Source: Ectocarpus siliculosus (Eukaryota > Sar > Phaeophyceae > Ectocarpales > Ectocarpaceae). Taken from it: a stretch of 64,000 bases of DNA. Below the pieces are notes generated by a model. That model was given only the letters and a program-made list of their open reading frames with translations. It had not been told where the DNA came from and searched no databases. Where the stretch lies: assembly GCA_000310025.1 (NCBI GenBank), contig FN648905.1, positions 422,016-486,015 of the forward strand, written 5' to 3'. Positions 1 through 20,639 of the stretch are shown piece by piece (positions within the stretch are counted from its first letter, which is position 1; each line of letters begins with the position of its first letter). A program made the position numbers and the translations under genes.

Positions 1-430
1 AGAGACCAAGAGGCAGCCCACCACACAAGCACGCACATGAGCAATGTGCGCAGGGGTACACGCAGTACTACCATGTGTACAGCAGTAATGTCTCTGATGT
101 GGGGGCAGGTATGTCCTTTCTTTCCAGATCCAATCTACTGCCTACCGGTGCTGTAAGAACCAAACGGAAAATACCACGGCAGGGTACACACAGCACCCTC
201 AACGTGTGATCAACCCGGGGTCCCGCTTGCGCGATGGAGAGCAGAGATAACGCACACCGGAGCCGATGCTAACGTACTGCCTCGGTGCCTGGTATGGTCA
301 TGACTGCGGTGTGTGTGGTCCAGAATATTGGGAGTGTAAGGAGGTTCGTGTGCTGTGCGCAGTTTTCGCTCAAGGGAAAGGGTTTTCGGGACTATACGCA
401 CGATAGCATGCATGATAACCCCTCTGTCTA
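1..430 (-). repeat. Repeat R1, third copy (partial)
   Basis: Read on the minus strand, this stretch matches about 19135-19565. Shared blocks include the run around TAGCATCGGCTCCGGTGTGCG and a GGCAGTAGATTGGATCTGG block. It is one of three R1 copies in the window, cut by the left edge. R1 is an unclassified interspersed repeat; I see no protein domain in it. Confidence 0.7.
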
Positions 431-879
431 TCTCTACTACGGAATTGTATAACTGCCGTATTTTTATCCATTTTTTGCGATAGTGATGCCGTGGGGTCGA
501 TTTGTTGAGTGAGCCGGAAAAAAAAAAAGGTCAAATCAACCCAGTCACGTAAAGGGTAAGTGCGGGCCGCTTCTGTACACTTGGAGTTTGTTTTCTCTCC
601 GACGGCTTTAGTTGCCACACTACCATCGCTACAAACTCCCATCCAGACTAAATCGATCACTGCTTGGAGACAGAAACCGAGGGGGCATGATGTGCAATCC
701 CTAACGACCACGGATTGGAGTATAGCTCCTACGAGGCAGACATGCTTTCGGCGTGACCACTGATTTAATGCCATGAACGAACAAAAACAAACACGCCCAT
801 TAACTGCAGGCAGTAGCTTAACTTGTTAATGGCGGAAGACTAAACAATCTCCAACAAAGTCTTGTCCAATAGCTGGCGC
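431..879. other. Unassigned stretch
   Basis: I see no coding signature, splice logic or clear repeat match here. The small open frames on both strands look like chance. Confidence 0.5.
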
Positions 880-1270
880 GGTTCTTTAGAGGCGACAGTA
901 GTGCCGTGAGGAGATTCGCCTGGTGCTGATGCGAAGTCGTACAAGTAAAGGTTGTCACGGTGCTGTACCCCGGCTCGCCCATGGAGTTTCGAGCTCGTGA
1001 CACCGTCGTTGTGATGGTAAGACTGGCACGATCAGGTCGGCGACGGCGAAGACATCCAAAAATATGTTTTAACGCCATTTCAAACCGATTAAAACCGATC
1101 CACCGCCCCACAACGTCTAGCCCAATGACTGAAAGTGGTTTGTATGTATCACAGTGTTGTAACTCGACTCGCCTTTGGAGTCTCGAACTCGCGACAGGGG
1201 CGTCGCGATCGAGAGTCTGGCGCACTCCAGTGGGCCAAGACCGGCGAAAAACAAAGTCTAATGCAGACAT
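880..1270 (+). repeat. Repeat R2 (dimeric interspersed repeat)
   Basis: Two related half-units lie head to tail. Each starts with a block like CGGTGCTGTAACTC, followed by a (C/G)TCGAGCT block and a GGTCGGCGAAGAC-like block. Good copies lie at 23335-23745 and 31850-32305, partial copies on the minus strand at 14285-14470 and 17240-17480, and a fragment at 5290-5360. On the minus strand the block GAGCTCGAAACTCC resembles a pol III B box, so a SINE is possible, but no convincing A box was found. Confidence 0.7.
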
Positions 1271-2565
1271 TCGTAAGTGTACCGTGTTGCCAATTGGGGT
1301 GTGGGAACGTGTGTGTCTTGCTGGCGCGTTAACATTCCTGTACATTCCGGAGTGACCCAGGATGTCAGCGGGTAGTTCTTCGATAGCGAAGTCAAGTGTA
1401 TCTCGAAAATATGATTGAAGTAGCAAACTTCTTAGACACATGCAAACCGAAACGGTGCATACAAGCACGAGGCACAGCTCCCAGGAGTCACAAGAGGGAA
1501 TTTACAATCGATGTCGACACGGGTCTGTGCCTGATTCCGGCAGAGTAGGTCCTTGGTGTGAAAGTTGTAAAACACAGGTACGACACATACACAAGGATAT
1601 GAAACAACTCGCAGAAAGGGGAAAACACGAAAACATGAAGATTGAAAAATGGGAGGAAACGTGCATCCGAGTTCGAACCCCGAAGGTCACAGGAGAATTT
1701 TGGGCGGGAGGATTATGCACCATACCATGCTTTCTTTAAGTTAAAACGAAACTGTCCGTGCCTCGCGAAGCAGAGACCCGAGCGCGAGAGTCATGGAAGA
1801 CGTGATGATGAGAAGCCGGAGATTTAACAATACCAGCATTGGGTTTAAGATGGAGAACGCCAGCCCCACTTTGATGTTCGAACAGGCTCCAGCAGCACCT
1901 GTTCGTCACATTGCTTGATGTGGCATTTCGCAAGGAATATAATATGCAACAGTCTCTGGGCGTGGGATATCTGGCGGCGGTTGTTGCAAAAAGTAGCCGC
2001 TGACGTTTTGGCGCTGTCTTTGAGTGCAGCGGTCGAAAGGTGTTCTGAACATGTCGACTGTTGCTGCTGCAAAACAGATTGGCAGTTCTGCGAACATCAG
2101 TTTCCAACGCGACCGATATTATGCTCCAAACAATGGACTGTTACCTATTTCACATGAAGTGTACCTGCTCTACTTTAGCGGATTCGTCGATGTTTCTTCG
2201 TGTCTCCCACGTTCTAGCACATGCGGCGAGCAACGCGGGACCGCCACATACCATGTGTGTGGCGATTAATGTCGTCAAATAGGGCCGAACCCATCACCCT
2301 AACGCGTCTCGATTCCTCGCCAAAACACTCACATTTACCCTGCCCTGGTTCCTTCCAAAACGATTCCTCCACAAAACTATGCTGGATTTCAGTATCTTAC
2401 ATTACCCCCCATGTTCAGCGAAAGATAAAAAAATACGGCCGGGCATGGCCACGGGCGGAAAGAACCTGAATCGTCACCATAATTTGCATTTCACGGATCT
2501 GTTGCATACCGTGGCACCCAAACACTCGAAGTGTTCCTAGTCGAAAATTACATTTGTGTACGTAC
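1271..2565. other. Region 3' of the last visible kinase exon
   Basis: If the kinase gene continues to the left, this is part of its next intron. I found no exon encoding the expected kinase subdomain X-XI sequence on the minus strand. A short block at about 1750-1800 (CGAAGCAGAGACCCGAGCG) recurs at 26755-26815 and 42925-42965. Confidence 0.5.
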
Positions 2566-10727
<8,162 letters not shown>

Positions 10728-11740
10728 AATACTCAACCAATCCCCCACTCGATCGGCACGTACAGCAGCAACCAAGGTTTAACAAAAACCTTAACGGTCT
10801 TATCGTTTTGAACAAGTCAGACTAGACCGTTTATTGCGACACCACCGCCAGAAAAGACGTCAGCTCGATAGGGAAACCAGCAATTCACAAGTGTGTGTCC
10901 GCCAGCTCCGCAAAACTAAGCAAAAATAACCCCACAACCTCGTATGACTTTGTTCTTTTCTGGTCAATAAGATATCACGAAGCTGACAACGTCAACGAGC
11001 GTAAATAGGACTGGGGAGAGTCCTTTACACAAGCTGAGTACTGACGTCAGAACGAATACGCTTCTAGTGCTATACGCCTGAAGCAGTATGCGTCGTCGTG
11101 GGCACCCAAAACATTCGCCGTTTACCGCGCAAGGAGATAGGTAACTGCAGAATACAGCCCACGTTGTAATCCTTTTCGCTATTTCCCCCACAGATGAAAC
11201 GCGGCGTGTGTGGACTCGGATAGCTGATGACTTGTCGTCCTGACATCAGGATAACGACGCAAGGGACGGGTACCGAGGACGAGGGTCGTGCGTACGGGTT
11301 GTAATTAACAGAAGGGATATTGAGCATCTATCGTAGCAGGCATCCGTGGCGCAAACCTGTACAAAATCAACCGATTCCTCCGTATCCGTTTACGTCCAGC
11401 AGAATATCCAACGGCGTTCATACTGGAGACCTTCCTGTGCCTCTAAGTAGACGGCCATTTCCCCCTAAACGTAGTTCTTCCCGTAGACCCAACCGGCCCA
11501 GACTCGTAAGCAATGAGTACTGTTGGCATGAGGCTGACCAAAGCGTAAGATCGGATTTTGACGGGTCATGCGTTACGTCGACTATTGGTCTCGTTATAAA
11601 TAGCACCAAGGAGATGTGTCTACAAGAGCTGCTGTATTCCATGCCTTTCCGAACCATTTGCAGCGGGGGGGCATGCAGACTGACGCTTGTTGTTTTCTCA
11701 ACTCTACAAGACCCCTCCTCCGTAGTGGATTCTTGGGCGT
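10728..11740. other. Upstream of the kinase gene
   Basis: This holds the 5' side of the kinase gene (minus strand) and should contain its promoter. No TATA-like or other core element can be named with confidence. No exon or repeat was recognised. Confidence 0.4.
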
Positions 11741-13620
11741 TCAAAAACCTAAACACAGGAGGTGATGAAAGACTATCGCTTGATGATGGACAACAGAAGA
11801 AACAACTGCAGAGGAAACTACAGGGGGATCACACTGTTGAACACTGTTCTGTAAGCTGTTGACCAATAGGATAGTGGGAGTATTGGAGAAGGAACGTAGG
11901 ACAAGTGAGGGCCAGACAGGTTTCCGAAAGAAGAGGGGGTGCGTAGACCACGCATTCATGGTAGGGAGAATCATCCAAGGTAGAAAGAGGGCGGGGAATA
12001 CTTCTTCCTGGACGTGCAACAGGCATATGATACGGTATGGAGAAATGGGCTGTGGAAACAATTGTCCAATTACGGGATCAAGGGGAAAATGTGGAGAGTG
12101 CTGAAGAAATGACAATAGTGTACGAAAAGCGCGGTCATGCTAGACGCAGAACTGTCTAAATTCTTCCAACATTGAACAGGGGGTCCCACAAGGTTGCACA
12201 TTGTCCCCAACATTGTTCCGGGTGTTCATCAACGATCTGTTGAAGGTCGTATGTAGAGGCAGTAGGGAAGGGAGTACAGGTAGGGGAAACCTGGGTGTCG
12301 GGGATGCTGTTTGCGGATGATTTTGTTGACATGTCTGACACCCCTGAGGGACTGCAACTGCAAATTGACGCGGCGAAGGAGTTTGCTGATAAGTGGAGAT
12401 TGTCTGCGAACGTTGAGAAGAGTGCCGTCATGCTATGCAACGAGGACAAGGAGGAACCAGTAGAAAATAGATGGAAGTGGGGGGTCGAGGAGCTTGCAGT
12501 AGTGGACCAGTACACATCCCTCGGAGTAGAAATCGCAGAAGACTGCTCGTGGAATGTACACATGTCCAAGGCGGCGGAAAAGGGCAAAGCACGAGCAGGG
12601 AAGCTGCACCCAATGTTGTACTCGCAAACAGGCACCTCGATACACGCATCAAATTGACGGTTCTGAAGAGCGTAATCGTACGGCCGCTAGAGCACGCCAG
12701 AGAAGTATGGGAAGGAAGTAAGACGGTAGTCAAAGAGCTCGAGGCGGCGCAGATGAAAGCAGCGACAGGAGGATGCTCCAGGCGCACAAGTAATGCAGCC
12801 GTCAGAGCGGCACTGGGGATCCGATCCCCACGATCGGGAAGAAACGCAAGGAAGTTGACATGGCAGTATCCCATGTGCGGTGTGGGAGAGGAGAGATTGC
12901 CGAGAATAGCTTGGGAGGCGGGAGTGGGAAACAAGAAGAGGGTAGACAACCCACGGAGTGGGTCAAGGTTGTAGATGACGTATGGAAGGGGTTCGAAATT
13001 GACGAAGGTGATACGTTGGAAACGCAGGGCCTAAAGGGGTTCAAGGAGAAGATATCTCTTGCTTTTGCCGAGAGAAAAGAACAGAATCTAAGAAAAATAA
13101 CCAAGGATAAGAAGGGTCTCGAGGTGTACGGAATGTTGAAAGAAGGAATAATGTTCAAGGAGTACCTGCATGGACCAATGGATGCAGGGACAAAGCTGAA
13201 GGTCACATTCACAACCGGGGACATTGGTCTTCGAGAACGTAGCCGAAGACTTCGGAAGGTAGACGATGAAGACGACAAGTCAAATGTGATTGCGACTCTG
13301 AGTGCGAAGACCGTGTTCATGGGCGGGATACCGGGTGTACAAGGAGAGGGACGTGTATATGACTGAGCCGGTAAAAGTAGAAGGAAGGTACAGGGAGATG
13401 TTTGAGGCACGTAATAGCCAGGATAAGAAGGTAGCTGTACTGTGGCAATAGGAAGTGGGTTGAAAAGGCGGGAAGTGATCTCGAGAGCATAGATAGGCTA
13501 GGGAAGACATTTTTGAGTCACCTTTGGCAAAGTAGGAAGGAACGATTGGCCATCGGTGATCGGTCTTGTGGGAACAATGCTCCGTCGTCTCGACGACGCG
13601 TGGTCAATGGTCTAACCGCT
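11741..13620 (+). mobile_element. LINE-B: decayed non-LTR retrotransposon with reverse transcriptase
   Basis: Reverse transcriptase blocks occur in order but in shifting frames: NYRGITLLN near 11813, QTGFRKKRG near 11915, LDVQQAYD at about 12008-12031, QGVPQGCTLSP at 12174-12206 and the catalytic FADD at 12304-12321. A C-terminal part (VYGMLKEGIMFKEYLHG, near 13125-13175) and a remnant region around 13280-13420 follow. At least four frameshifts or stops break it (TAA near 11854, TGA near 12114, and shifts near 12650 and 12860), so it is not functional. No endonuclease is seen, so it is probably 5'-truncated. The 3' tail (13500-13640) has separate copies near 61470-61585 and 62625-62780 on the minus strand. 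The left boundary is approximate. Confidence 0.88.
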
Positions 13621-13640
13621 AAGGCATGCAAAACATAAAG

Positions 13641-14284
13641 AGTACGCCCCCCCCCCCCTCGCTTCTGTCACCAACAGCACTCAAAAGCACAACCACGGTG
13701 TTCGTTTCTGGCTACAGTACTTCGCGGCAATTTGGGCTGGGACCCACGCTCAACGGGAGACTGCTGTACATGTGGCACCGGCTATGTTGACCTCTAACGC
13801 CGAGCGTAAAAGAACGATATTTGTCCTATCGAACCAACGAGAAGCCGCTGGGGCATCGTTCGATGCCGCAGAAGGCACAACATGTCAGGGCCCTAGTTTC
13901 AGCTTTGAACTGACAGACGAAAGAAGAAAAGCATGGTTCAGTTTGTTGTGCGGATACGTGGTGCTGCTGCAACTGTGCCTGCTCATCATACCGGGTGTCT
14001 CTCGTATCCGCTGCTTCCGAGGATTTCGTAAAACGTACGAGGGCAACATTTTCGAAGTTGCACAAAGACACATTCTTACACCCGGCGACACCGCCCAGGA
14101 AAGCTGGGTTCCTGATTTTCAGGCGGTTGCACCTCGACCAGCGAAACAATCAAGGCGAAAGTGGCTGCCCGGGCCGGAAAAAAAAAAAAAAAAAAGTGAC
14201 AGGACACTCTCTGGCCTAACCTGCACAATCATTATGACGAACTCGGACGGTGAAGAGTAAAAAAGTACGGAAACATTGTTGCAG
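13641..14284. other. Unassigned stretch with one 162-codon frame
   Basis: A C-run at 13648-13658 follows LINE-B. The plus-strand frame 13772-14260 has one hydrophobic stretch (WFSLLCGYVVLLQLCLLII) and ends in a lysine run coded by an A-tract. I do not recognise it, and it may be chance. Confidence 0.3.
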
Positions 14285-14470
14285 TCCTTAAGCAAGAAGT
14301 TGTGGTGTGGTTCATTGGTTTAAAATGGCGTAAAACACAATTTTCTTGGGTGTCTTTGCCGACCTAAGCGTGCTAATCTTCCAATCACAACGCCTCGGTC
14401 GCCAGCTCGAGATTTGAACGCCGAGCCGAATTCTGCTGTGGGCGGCGATGTATTCGTCCCGCTGGGAGAT
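14285..14470 (-). repeat. Repeat R2, partial copy
   Basis: The reverse complement carries the first half-unit of R2: an AGCTGGCGACCGAGGCGTTG block, then the GGTCGGCAAAGACACC block, then a remnant of the ATGGCGTTAAAAC block seen at 1060-1080. Confidence 0.6.
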
Positions 14471-16759
14471 TGAGCTGTCATGTGCCGGAGGCATAATATC
14501 ATATCCTTGTATTACCGTGGTCAGGGCTGCCTCGCATCCTCCGGTTTAATTTTGCTTTTTGTTTGTTTGTTGTCGCCGGGTGCTTCTGGGTATGCATAAC
14601 CAACGACGGTGTCACGAACGGATAGAATGGCACTGATAACAAGTTCGGCGGACGCGGGGGGTTACCGCCCCCGCTGTCCTCAGTTTGAGAGTGGAAGTGC
14701 ATACGAAACGGTAAATGTGAGATAGAATTTGCAGGCTTCAAACGCATACCAAGTGGGACGGTGGTTCGTTGGTGGTTGTGTACAGCAAAAGAACGATAGG
14801 TGCAGGTTCGAAGTCGGGAGAAGCGTGCGTCATCATGCTCCTTACATCTCAAAAACTGCAAATAATTGTTGAACACAGCGTTGAAGCTTGGCGCATCCGT
14901 GTGTACAGTAATACATTTGTGTTGGCTGGTCGTTAGCAGTGGAGGCTGTTCGGGTGTTCTTTTCTCTTCTATTTCCAGGCGGCTGTTCGACTTGGAGAGT
15001 CTTTTCATGTTCTTTGAAGCAGCTGTAACATTATTTTCTTTCTAGCACAGCAGTAGCGGGTAGAACAGCGAAGAACACCTTGCTTGGTCACAGGTCTCCG
15101 TATTACAGCAGTTTCGAAAACGCACACGTCTGTGCTCGTGGTTGCGCACGCTAGAGAAACACATCAAACACGTCCGCCCGCGAGAAAGGTCTGAACCGCT
15201 TAGTAAAGCGGGTAGGCCATTCAAGACCTGTAGCAATCTAAGAGGTGGGACGCCGTTGTGGCTCGAAGCGCGGCTGATTGATGGTGCGAGGTTAGCTGTC
15301 TGTCGGTCGGTCCCATGTGCTGTGCCCTCTCTTCAACTCAGAACAACACCCGCCGCCTGTTGGTTGGTTTTCTCTTTTCTACTGCTGTCATCGACTACCA
15401 CGTTTGTGCCGCTGTGCTGCTGCTGCTGTTTTATTCTGCTGCTCGGGTCTTGGCTGCTCATACTGCAGTATTTCACCTCCTCCCTGGCTCTCACCCTTCG
15501 TGAGGCACAGGCAAACAAACGCTATGGTACATACTGCACCTAACAAGCACCCACGACCCGCAGCTTGCACAAAGTCGGAACGTTGGAACGAACATAGAAC
15601 AAATAGTGACGACAATAGTTGTGCACCCAGGTCGCTGCGGACCTGAGTTCGTTTCGAAATACTTTTTTTCCGTTCACCACCCACCCGTCTATTTGAATTT
15701 GTTTCCCCCCGTACTGGTGGGTGTACAGCACGTATATGCGTGTTATGTATGCATGTACTGCGTGATAATTTGGCTGTGTCTGCTTACGTTTATCCATCTT
15801 TCCTTGGATGTTTGAAAACACACACACACACGCGTCTCCTGTCTGTGGATTCATTCGATCCGTCCCACCTTCACAAAAAATGCATCCACATCCATGCGGA
15901 CTCTTCTTTTCTCCGGAATGTGCGACACAAACCATGATGCTACGGTCACTGCCCTACAACATACTGTTTGCATGCTAAAGGCGCGAATACAACGCTTCTC
16001 CGCCCGTCTCCGCCCGTCTGTACCGAGGGTGTGTGTACGCGTTTCCTGGGCGACAATACGGTTCTGATGAATTTCAAGTCGTTTGGCGGCCTGGAATCCG
16101 CGGCGGTGGGAGACGCAGCATCAGAAAAACGGCAAATGCGGAGTGTGGAAGGAACGAACAGTGCGTACTCTATACTCTGTATCTGCGTTTGCTTTTTGCA
16201 TGTTCTTGCATCACCCCCTGCCGCGGTGCTCTCTTTACCCCACTCCGGAGGGACGCCTTGTACATGTGTATGAACCTGTCTGTGTGAGTGTAGCTTGTAC
16301 CTTGCTATCGCCGTGAGACTACAGCAACAGCAGCAAGTATAATGTTTTGCACGCACACAAACACCGTTGTCGTTCTGCAGATTGGTGCGTTGAACAGCCA
16401 CACATACTTTTGGGAACTGTGTGGAATATTCTTGGTCTTTTCTCTATGGCTGTAGGGATGTTCTTCGTGGATGGTGCATTGCCCCAAGCGTGTTCTTTAT
16501 CGAAAGTGCAATAGCCCGTGTTCGTGACCGGGTGGATGCCCTTGCCCACTTTTGGTCGCACGCACGTTGCAAGGTAGCAGCAGTGTTACAGTCCTCAGCA
16601 CACGATGGTGTAGCAAGTGCTTGACACCATTTCGTAGTAAGTACACAAGAGGTAGACATGAGGGCTGCTTTTACTGCTAGACAGTTCCGAAATCCGAGTT
16701 CTGTGATAACTTCAACTTCCCAAAAATACACCCATAGGAAGTTCCGTCCAATCAAATCG
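14471..16759. other. Unassigned, with CTG-rich tracts
   Basis: Nothing coding was recognised. A CTG-rich tract at about 15413-15445 (CTGCTGCTGCTGTTTTATTC) and a CA run at about 15818-15834 stand out. Open frames of about 100-170 codons occur on both strands without family signatures. Confidence 0.5.
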
Positions 16760-17065
16760 CGGTTTGATCACAGTCCCGATCCGAGGGGTCCGAGGTGCCG
16801 ATGTAGGTGCGACCACGTGGTTTGGAGCGGTTCTGCCTGCGCGGGCAGCTCGCCCGGCGCTCGGCGCCCGGAGCCCTCGGCGGCGGCGTCTCGTTGACAG
16901 AGGGTATCCCGCGGGCTCCGCGGAGAGGGAGGCCGAGTGGCGCCCCCTGCGGCGCGTGCGGGAGACGTGATGCTATCGTGTCGATTTGAGAGTAGGACTA
17001 ATCCCGCCGCTTCGCTATCAGGCGTCGCTGTGAGGCCTGAGGGCCGAGCTTGAGCCTGCACTAAT
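16760..17065. other. GC-rich island
   Basis: The GC content is clearly above that of the neighbours. Its right end shares the block TAATCCCGCCGCTT followed by a GCT-rich end with the second GC-rich island at 34800-35094. Both may be pieces of one repeat or degenerated gene, but I cannot identify it. Confidence 0.35.
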
Positions 17066-17239
17066 GTTCCTTAGCTCTACTCATGGATATACCTCGCCCA
17101 GAGATAGAACGGCGATCTTATGCTGGTAGCGCTTGGTGAAACATGAAAAAATGGAATGGAGAACGTTACAGGCCTTCGCGACACTGTTTACACTGCTGCA
17201 CGGTAGTTCGAAGTATAGATTCAACTACAATTACGTCTG

Positions 17240-17484
17240 AGCCCTGAGACGCAAGAGTTCAACCATTGTTGCAACTTGAAAGCAAGATGTTTTTTTTTCG
17301 GTGTATCAGCCTGCGGTCGCCTGTAGACTTTTTTCGCCGGTCTTCGCCGACCTAAGCGGGCCACTCTCTCGATTACAACGCCCCTGTCGCGAGCTCGAAA
17401 CTCCTAAGGCGAGTAGAGTCACAGCGCTGACAATGCACGCAAACAATATTTCAGTTATTGGGCTAGACTTGTGGTGCGGTAAGG
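17240..17484 (-). repeat. Repeat R2, partial copy
   Basis: The reverse complement matches the second half of R2 at 23540-23745. It includes the GTCTACAGGCGACCGCAGG-like block and the inverted form of the TTTGCGTCTCAGG end. It abuts the left end of R3 copy 1. Confidence 0.65.
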
Positions 17485-18597
17485 CCATTTGTTAAAATGT
17501 CTTTTTTTGGAGATATTTTTCCCCACAAAGGGACGACCCAAAAAGGGATCACAAAAAAAAACATGGCCCGCTTCTTACCGTGCTGGTCGATCCTTTTTCT
17601 CGTCTGAGTCATAGACCGAAAAAAAGAGACCCAGCAACGACCGTTCGTCACACATACAAACATCTTCCACCGCTTTGGTTCTTCGGTGATATCTCCGCAC
17701 AGAGTGAAGCAGCAGCAACTGTAAAGCTATCCCCCGCGAGCTGTGTGTATGGTCCATCTTGGTGGCGGCTTATAGAGACAGGGTGATTGGAGGCACGGAA
17801 ACTGAGGTGGCGAGAGTCAACAGCACGCTGGAAAAAAAACCACCGCGTCAGCAACCAGTATTTCTTGCTCCTTGGCCCGTGTCGCAACTTTGGTTTATCG
17901 ACGCTCCCTCGCCACCCACTGAAGCAACAGCGATATCAAAGGCATCCGCCATGAGCTGTGTGTATGGTCCGTCTTGTGTGGTGGTTCAGACCAGGAGGCT
18001 GAAGGTCGCTCAGAAATTGTGAGCGCGAGAGTCGTGGACCAGCGGAAAAAATGACCGGCCTCGTCTTCAAGCAGCTTGTTTGCTCTTTGGCCCGTGTCGC
18101 AACTTTAGTTCATCGATGCTCCCTCGCCACCCATCAAGCAACAGCGATGACAAAGGTATCCGCCAGAGCTGTGCGTATGCTCCGTCTTCTGTGGTGGTTG
18201 ATACAGACCACGAGGCTATAAGTCGCCCAGAAATTGGGTCGCAAAAGTTGAGAGCACACCAAAAAAGACACACCGCTGCTGCGTCCAGGCTCTCTCGGTT
18301 CGTTTGCCGCTTGTTTGCCGCACACATCGGGTTGTCCACCTGGTCCAGCCGAATGAACAAAAAAACGGCTACCGTTGATGCTACCGACTCTGCACCAGTC
18401 ACATGACACAGCTCGTGTGAACACCGTTGGAGTTCGCAGAGTTTGCGGGGATCAACCATCGAGAGATTCAAGCTTGTAGGTAAGCGTCATGTGGTTGTGA
18501 CCAAAAAAGGACAACAAAATTTGACAGCCCAATCCTGTCCAACACTTGCTAAAAAAAATACAGGATGGGCTGTCCTCAAAGGGTTGTCACATTCTTT
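17485..18597 (+). repeat. Repeat R3, copy 1, with internal tandem units
   Basis: This is about 1.1 kb of repeat containing three or four internal units of about 185 bp. Each carries an AGCTGTGTGTATGGTCC block and a GTCGCAACTTTGG block. An inverted copy lies at 44618-45830, and the two correspond from the AAGGGACGACCCAA block (17530; 45751 in the other copy) to the CATGTGGTTGTG block (18488). No protein domain was recognised. It is probably the structured non-coding part of a larger transposon, but the class is unknown. Confidence 0.75.
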
Positions 18598-19565
18598 AAC
18601 CCTTACGTGACTGGGTAAATTTCTATTTTTTGTTTTTTTCCCCACAACTGGCTCTCTGCGGCCAAAGATCTTCCAAGCATGCGTGTACACCCATAAATCA
18701 CGGCGGCAAGGATGGTGCAGCAGTGGGTCCATGTGTGGGGCTCACAGGGATGGGGACGCGGTATACGTAAGGGTGACGAACAGGAGTACAGTAGGACTAT
18801 TGCTGTACAGCAGCAGCAGCTATGCGGAGAGAAATAGACTGTACAGCAGCAGTAGTTTCTGAGCAGGTGTGCATGCCTGTCTCCGACAGCAACCGTCCGC
18901 ACAGAGGATGTACCTGTGCAAGCAATACCTGTTGGCACATCTTCTCCACCTCATCCATGGACAGAGCATACGGCAAGCGCATATGCTAGCGGCGCTAGAT
19001 GCGAAGACGCTGACGGGAAACCGCCTCACAGAAGCGCCAGATCGACGAAAAAAACGGCCCGCTCATCAGAGAATCGAAACCATCATCCACTATCGCACAC
19101 AATGCATAAAAATCGTGATAAATTTACGACTGTATTCTGTACTACGAATAGAGAGCTGTGATCGGAGCTGTAGTCCCGAAAACCCTTGCCTTTGAGAGAA
19201 ATGTTGCACACAGCAGACGAACCACCCTTCACTCCCAATACTGGGAACACGCGCACCGCAATCACAACAACATCAAGCACCGAGGCAGTACGTTAGCATC
19301 GGCTCCGGTGTGCGCTTTCTGCTCTCCCCCGCGAATGCGGCACCGGGTTGATCACATGTTCAGGGTGCTGTATGTACCCTCCGGTGGTATTTTGCGTTTG
19401 AATCTTGCAAACCGGTAGGCAGTAGATTGGATCTGGAAAGAATATCTGCCCCACGTCAGAAAGATGAGGCATGGGTGAATAGTATTGTACTGTATGTGTC
19501 CTGTGCGCATTGCTGATAAGCGTGCTTTTGGGGTGGGCTGCCTGTGTCTCCCTGCTGGTCTCCAT
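18598..19565 (+). repeat. Repeat R1, copy 1 (longest intact copy)
   Basis: R1 starts with TTAACCCTTACGTGACTGGG and includes blocks AAATCACGGCGGCAAGGATGG (18697) and CACAGAGGATGT (18900). It ends in the stretch that matches the left edge of the window. A second copy at 37442-40860 is interrupted by other elements, and comparison with that copy shows where each insertion entered. CAG-rich pieces (GTACAGCAGCAGCAGC) lie inside. No transposase or reverse transcriptase was recognised. Confidence 0.75.
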
Positions 19566-20639
19566 GCATGTTTTCTGCTCTTAGCCGAGGCACAACGGCG
19601 ATCTTTCGGCACGCAAAGTGATCGGAGCTGAGAACGGTGCTGAATCGGCCTGAAGTAACGTAAGCAGCAGAGTGCAACTATGGGGACCGTGCCGCAAGTA
19701 TGATGATCAATAGCACACAAGCAGTAAAGTAGGAAGAATCTTCGCATGCCGAACATGTGTACCTATCACAAGCAAACGCGCATCTCTTGTGGGTAAGTAC
19801 TCATACGCCAAACAAACATACTGCCGGACATGTCGCGGAGACCAGGGGTAAACCAACCCGGTCGCCGGAGCTGTGGTTGTTGGTGGAGACAAAGGTGAAG
19901 ACGATAGATATGTCTAGTTTTAGACCAACTAGTCTACATGCCCACTCAAAAGTCTAACATGTATGTACAACAGACAAAGTTCGCTGTAGGCCTAGCTGTG
20001 TATCATCGCTGCTGACTCATATTTTTTGGTGAAGATGATGTGGTATGACAAATCAACGGCCACACCAACACACTTGATTACCAGAAGCTCGCCACTCGGC
20101 CCACCCTATGTACACGGGGGTGTAATACGTATTGCCGTTGCCGAAGGTGGATGTGGGATTTGTTTGGTGGAGTCGAAAAAACGGCCCGTCGCACGTCTAT
20201 ATCCTATGCGCACATAGAAGAACGAGTTCCACTCTACAGATACACGGGGCACGAGGAGGATTGCAATGCCATGGCCTTCCTCTTGGGCGGCATTGCTGCG
20301 CTTATGATAAATAAGGTCAAAACGCAGGCACTCGTCGGTTTTGTTGCGTGTGCGTTTGTCCGAGCACAGTAGTGCAGAGAGAGAGAGAGAGAGAGAGATC
20401 CCTTCAATACCAACAAATACAGTAAAAAAACAGATAATGCGTTGAACGGTTGACAAAGAAAGGAGGTGTGCCTCACACGGTCAACCTAGAGCTGTACATA
20501 GATGTACCTATTAGGCACGCCCGACAGTCGATGTGCGAATTAAATGCACGGAGGACTGCTGCATCGCAATATGACTGCTCGTGGACGGCGGGCAGGTTGG
20601 ACATGAGATATTTTTTTGCCGCAGTGACAATAGCGCCCA
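19566..20639. other. Unassigned, with a GA microsatellite
   Basis: A GA run lies at about 20376-20398. Otherwise I see no coding signature and no clear repeat match. Confidence 0.5.

Noticed and set aside
1..2565. Further kinase exon
   Set aside because: No minus-strand frame continues with the expected C-lobe sequence after the exon 5 donor; the small frames here belong to repeats R1 and R2.
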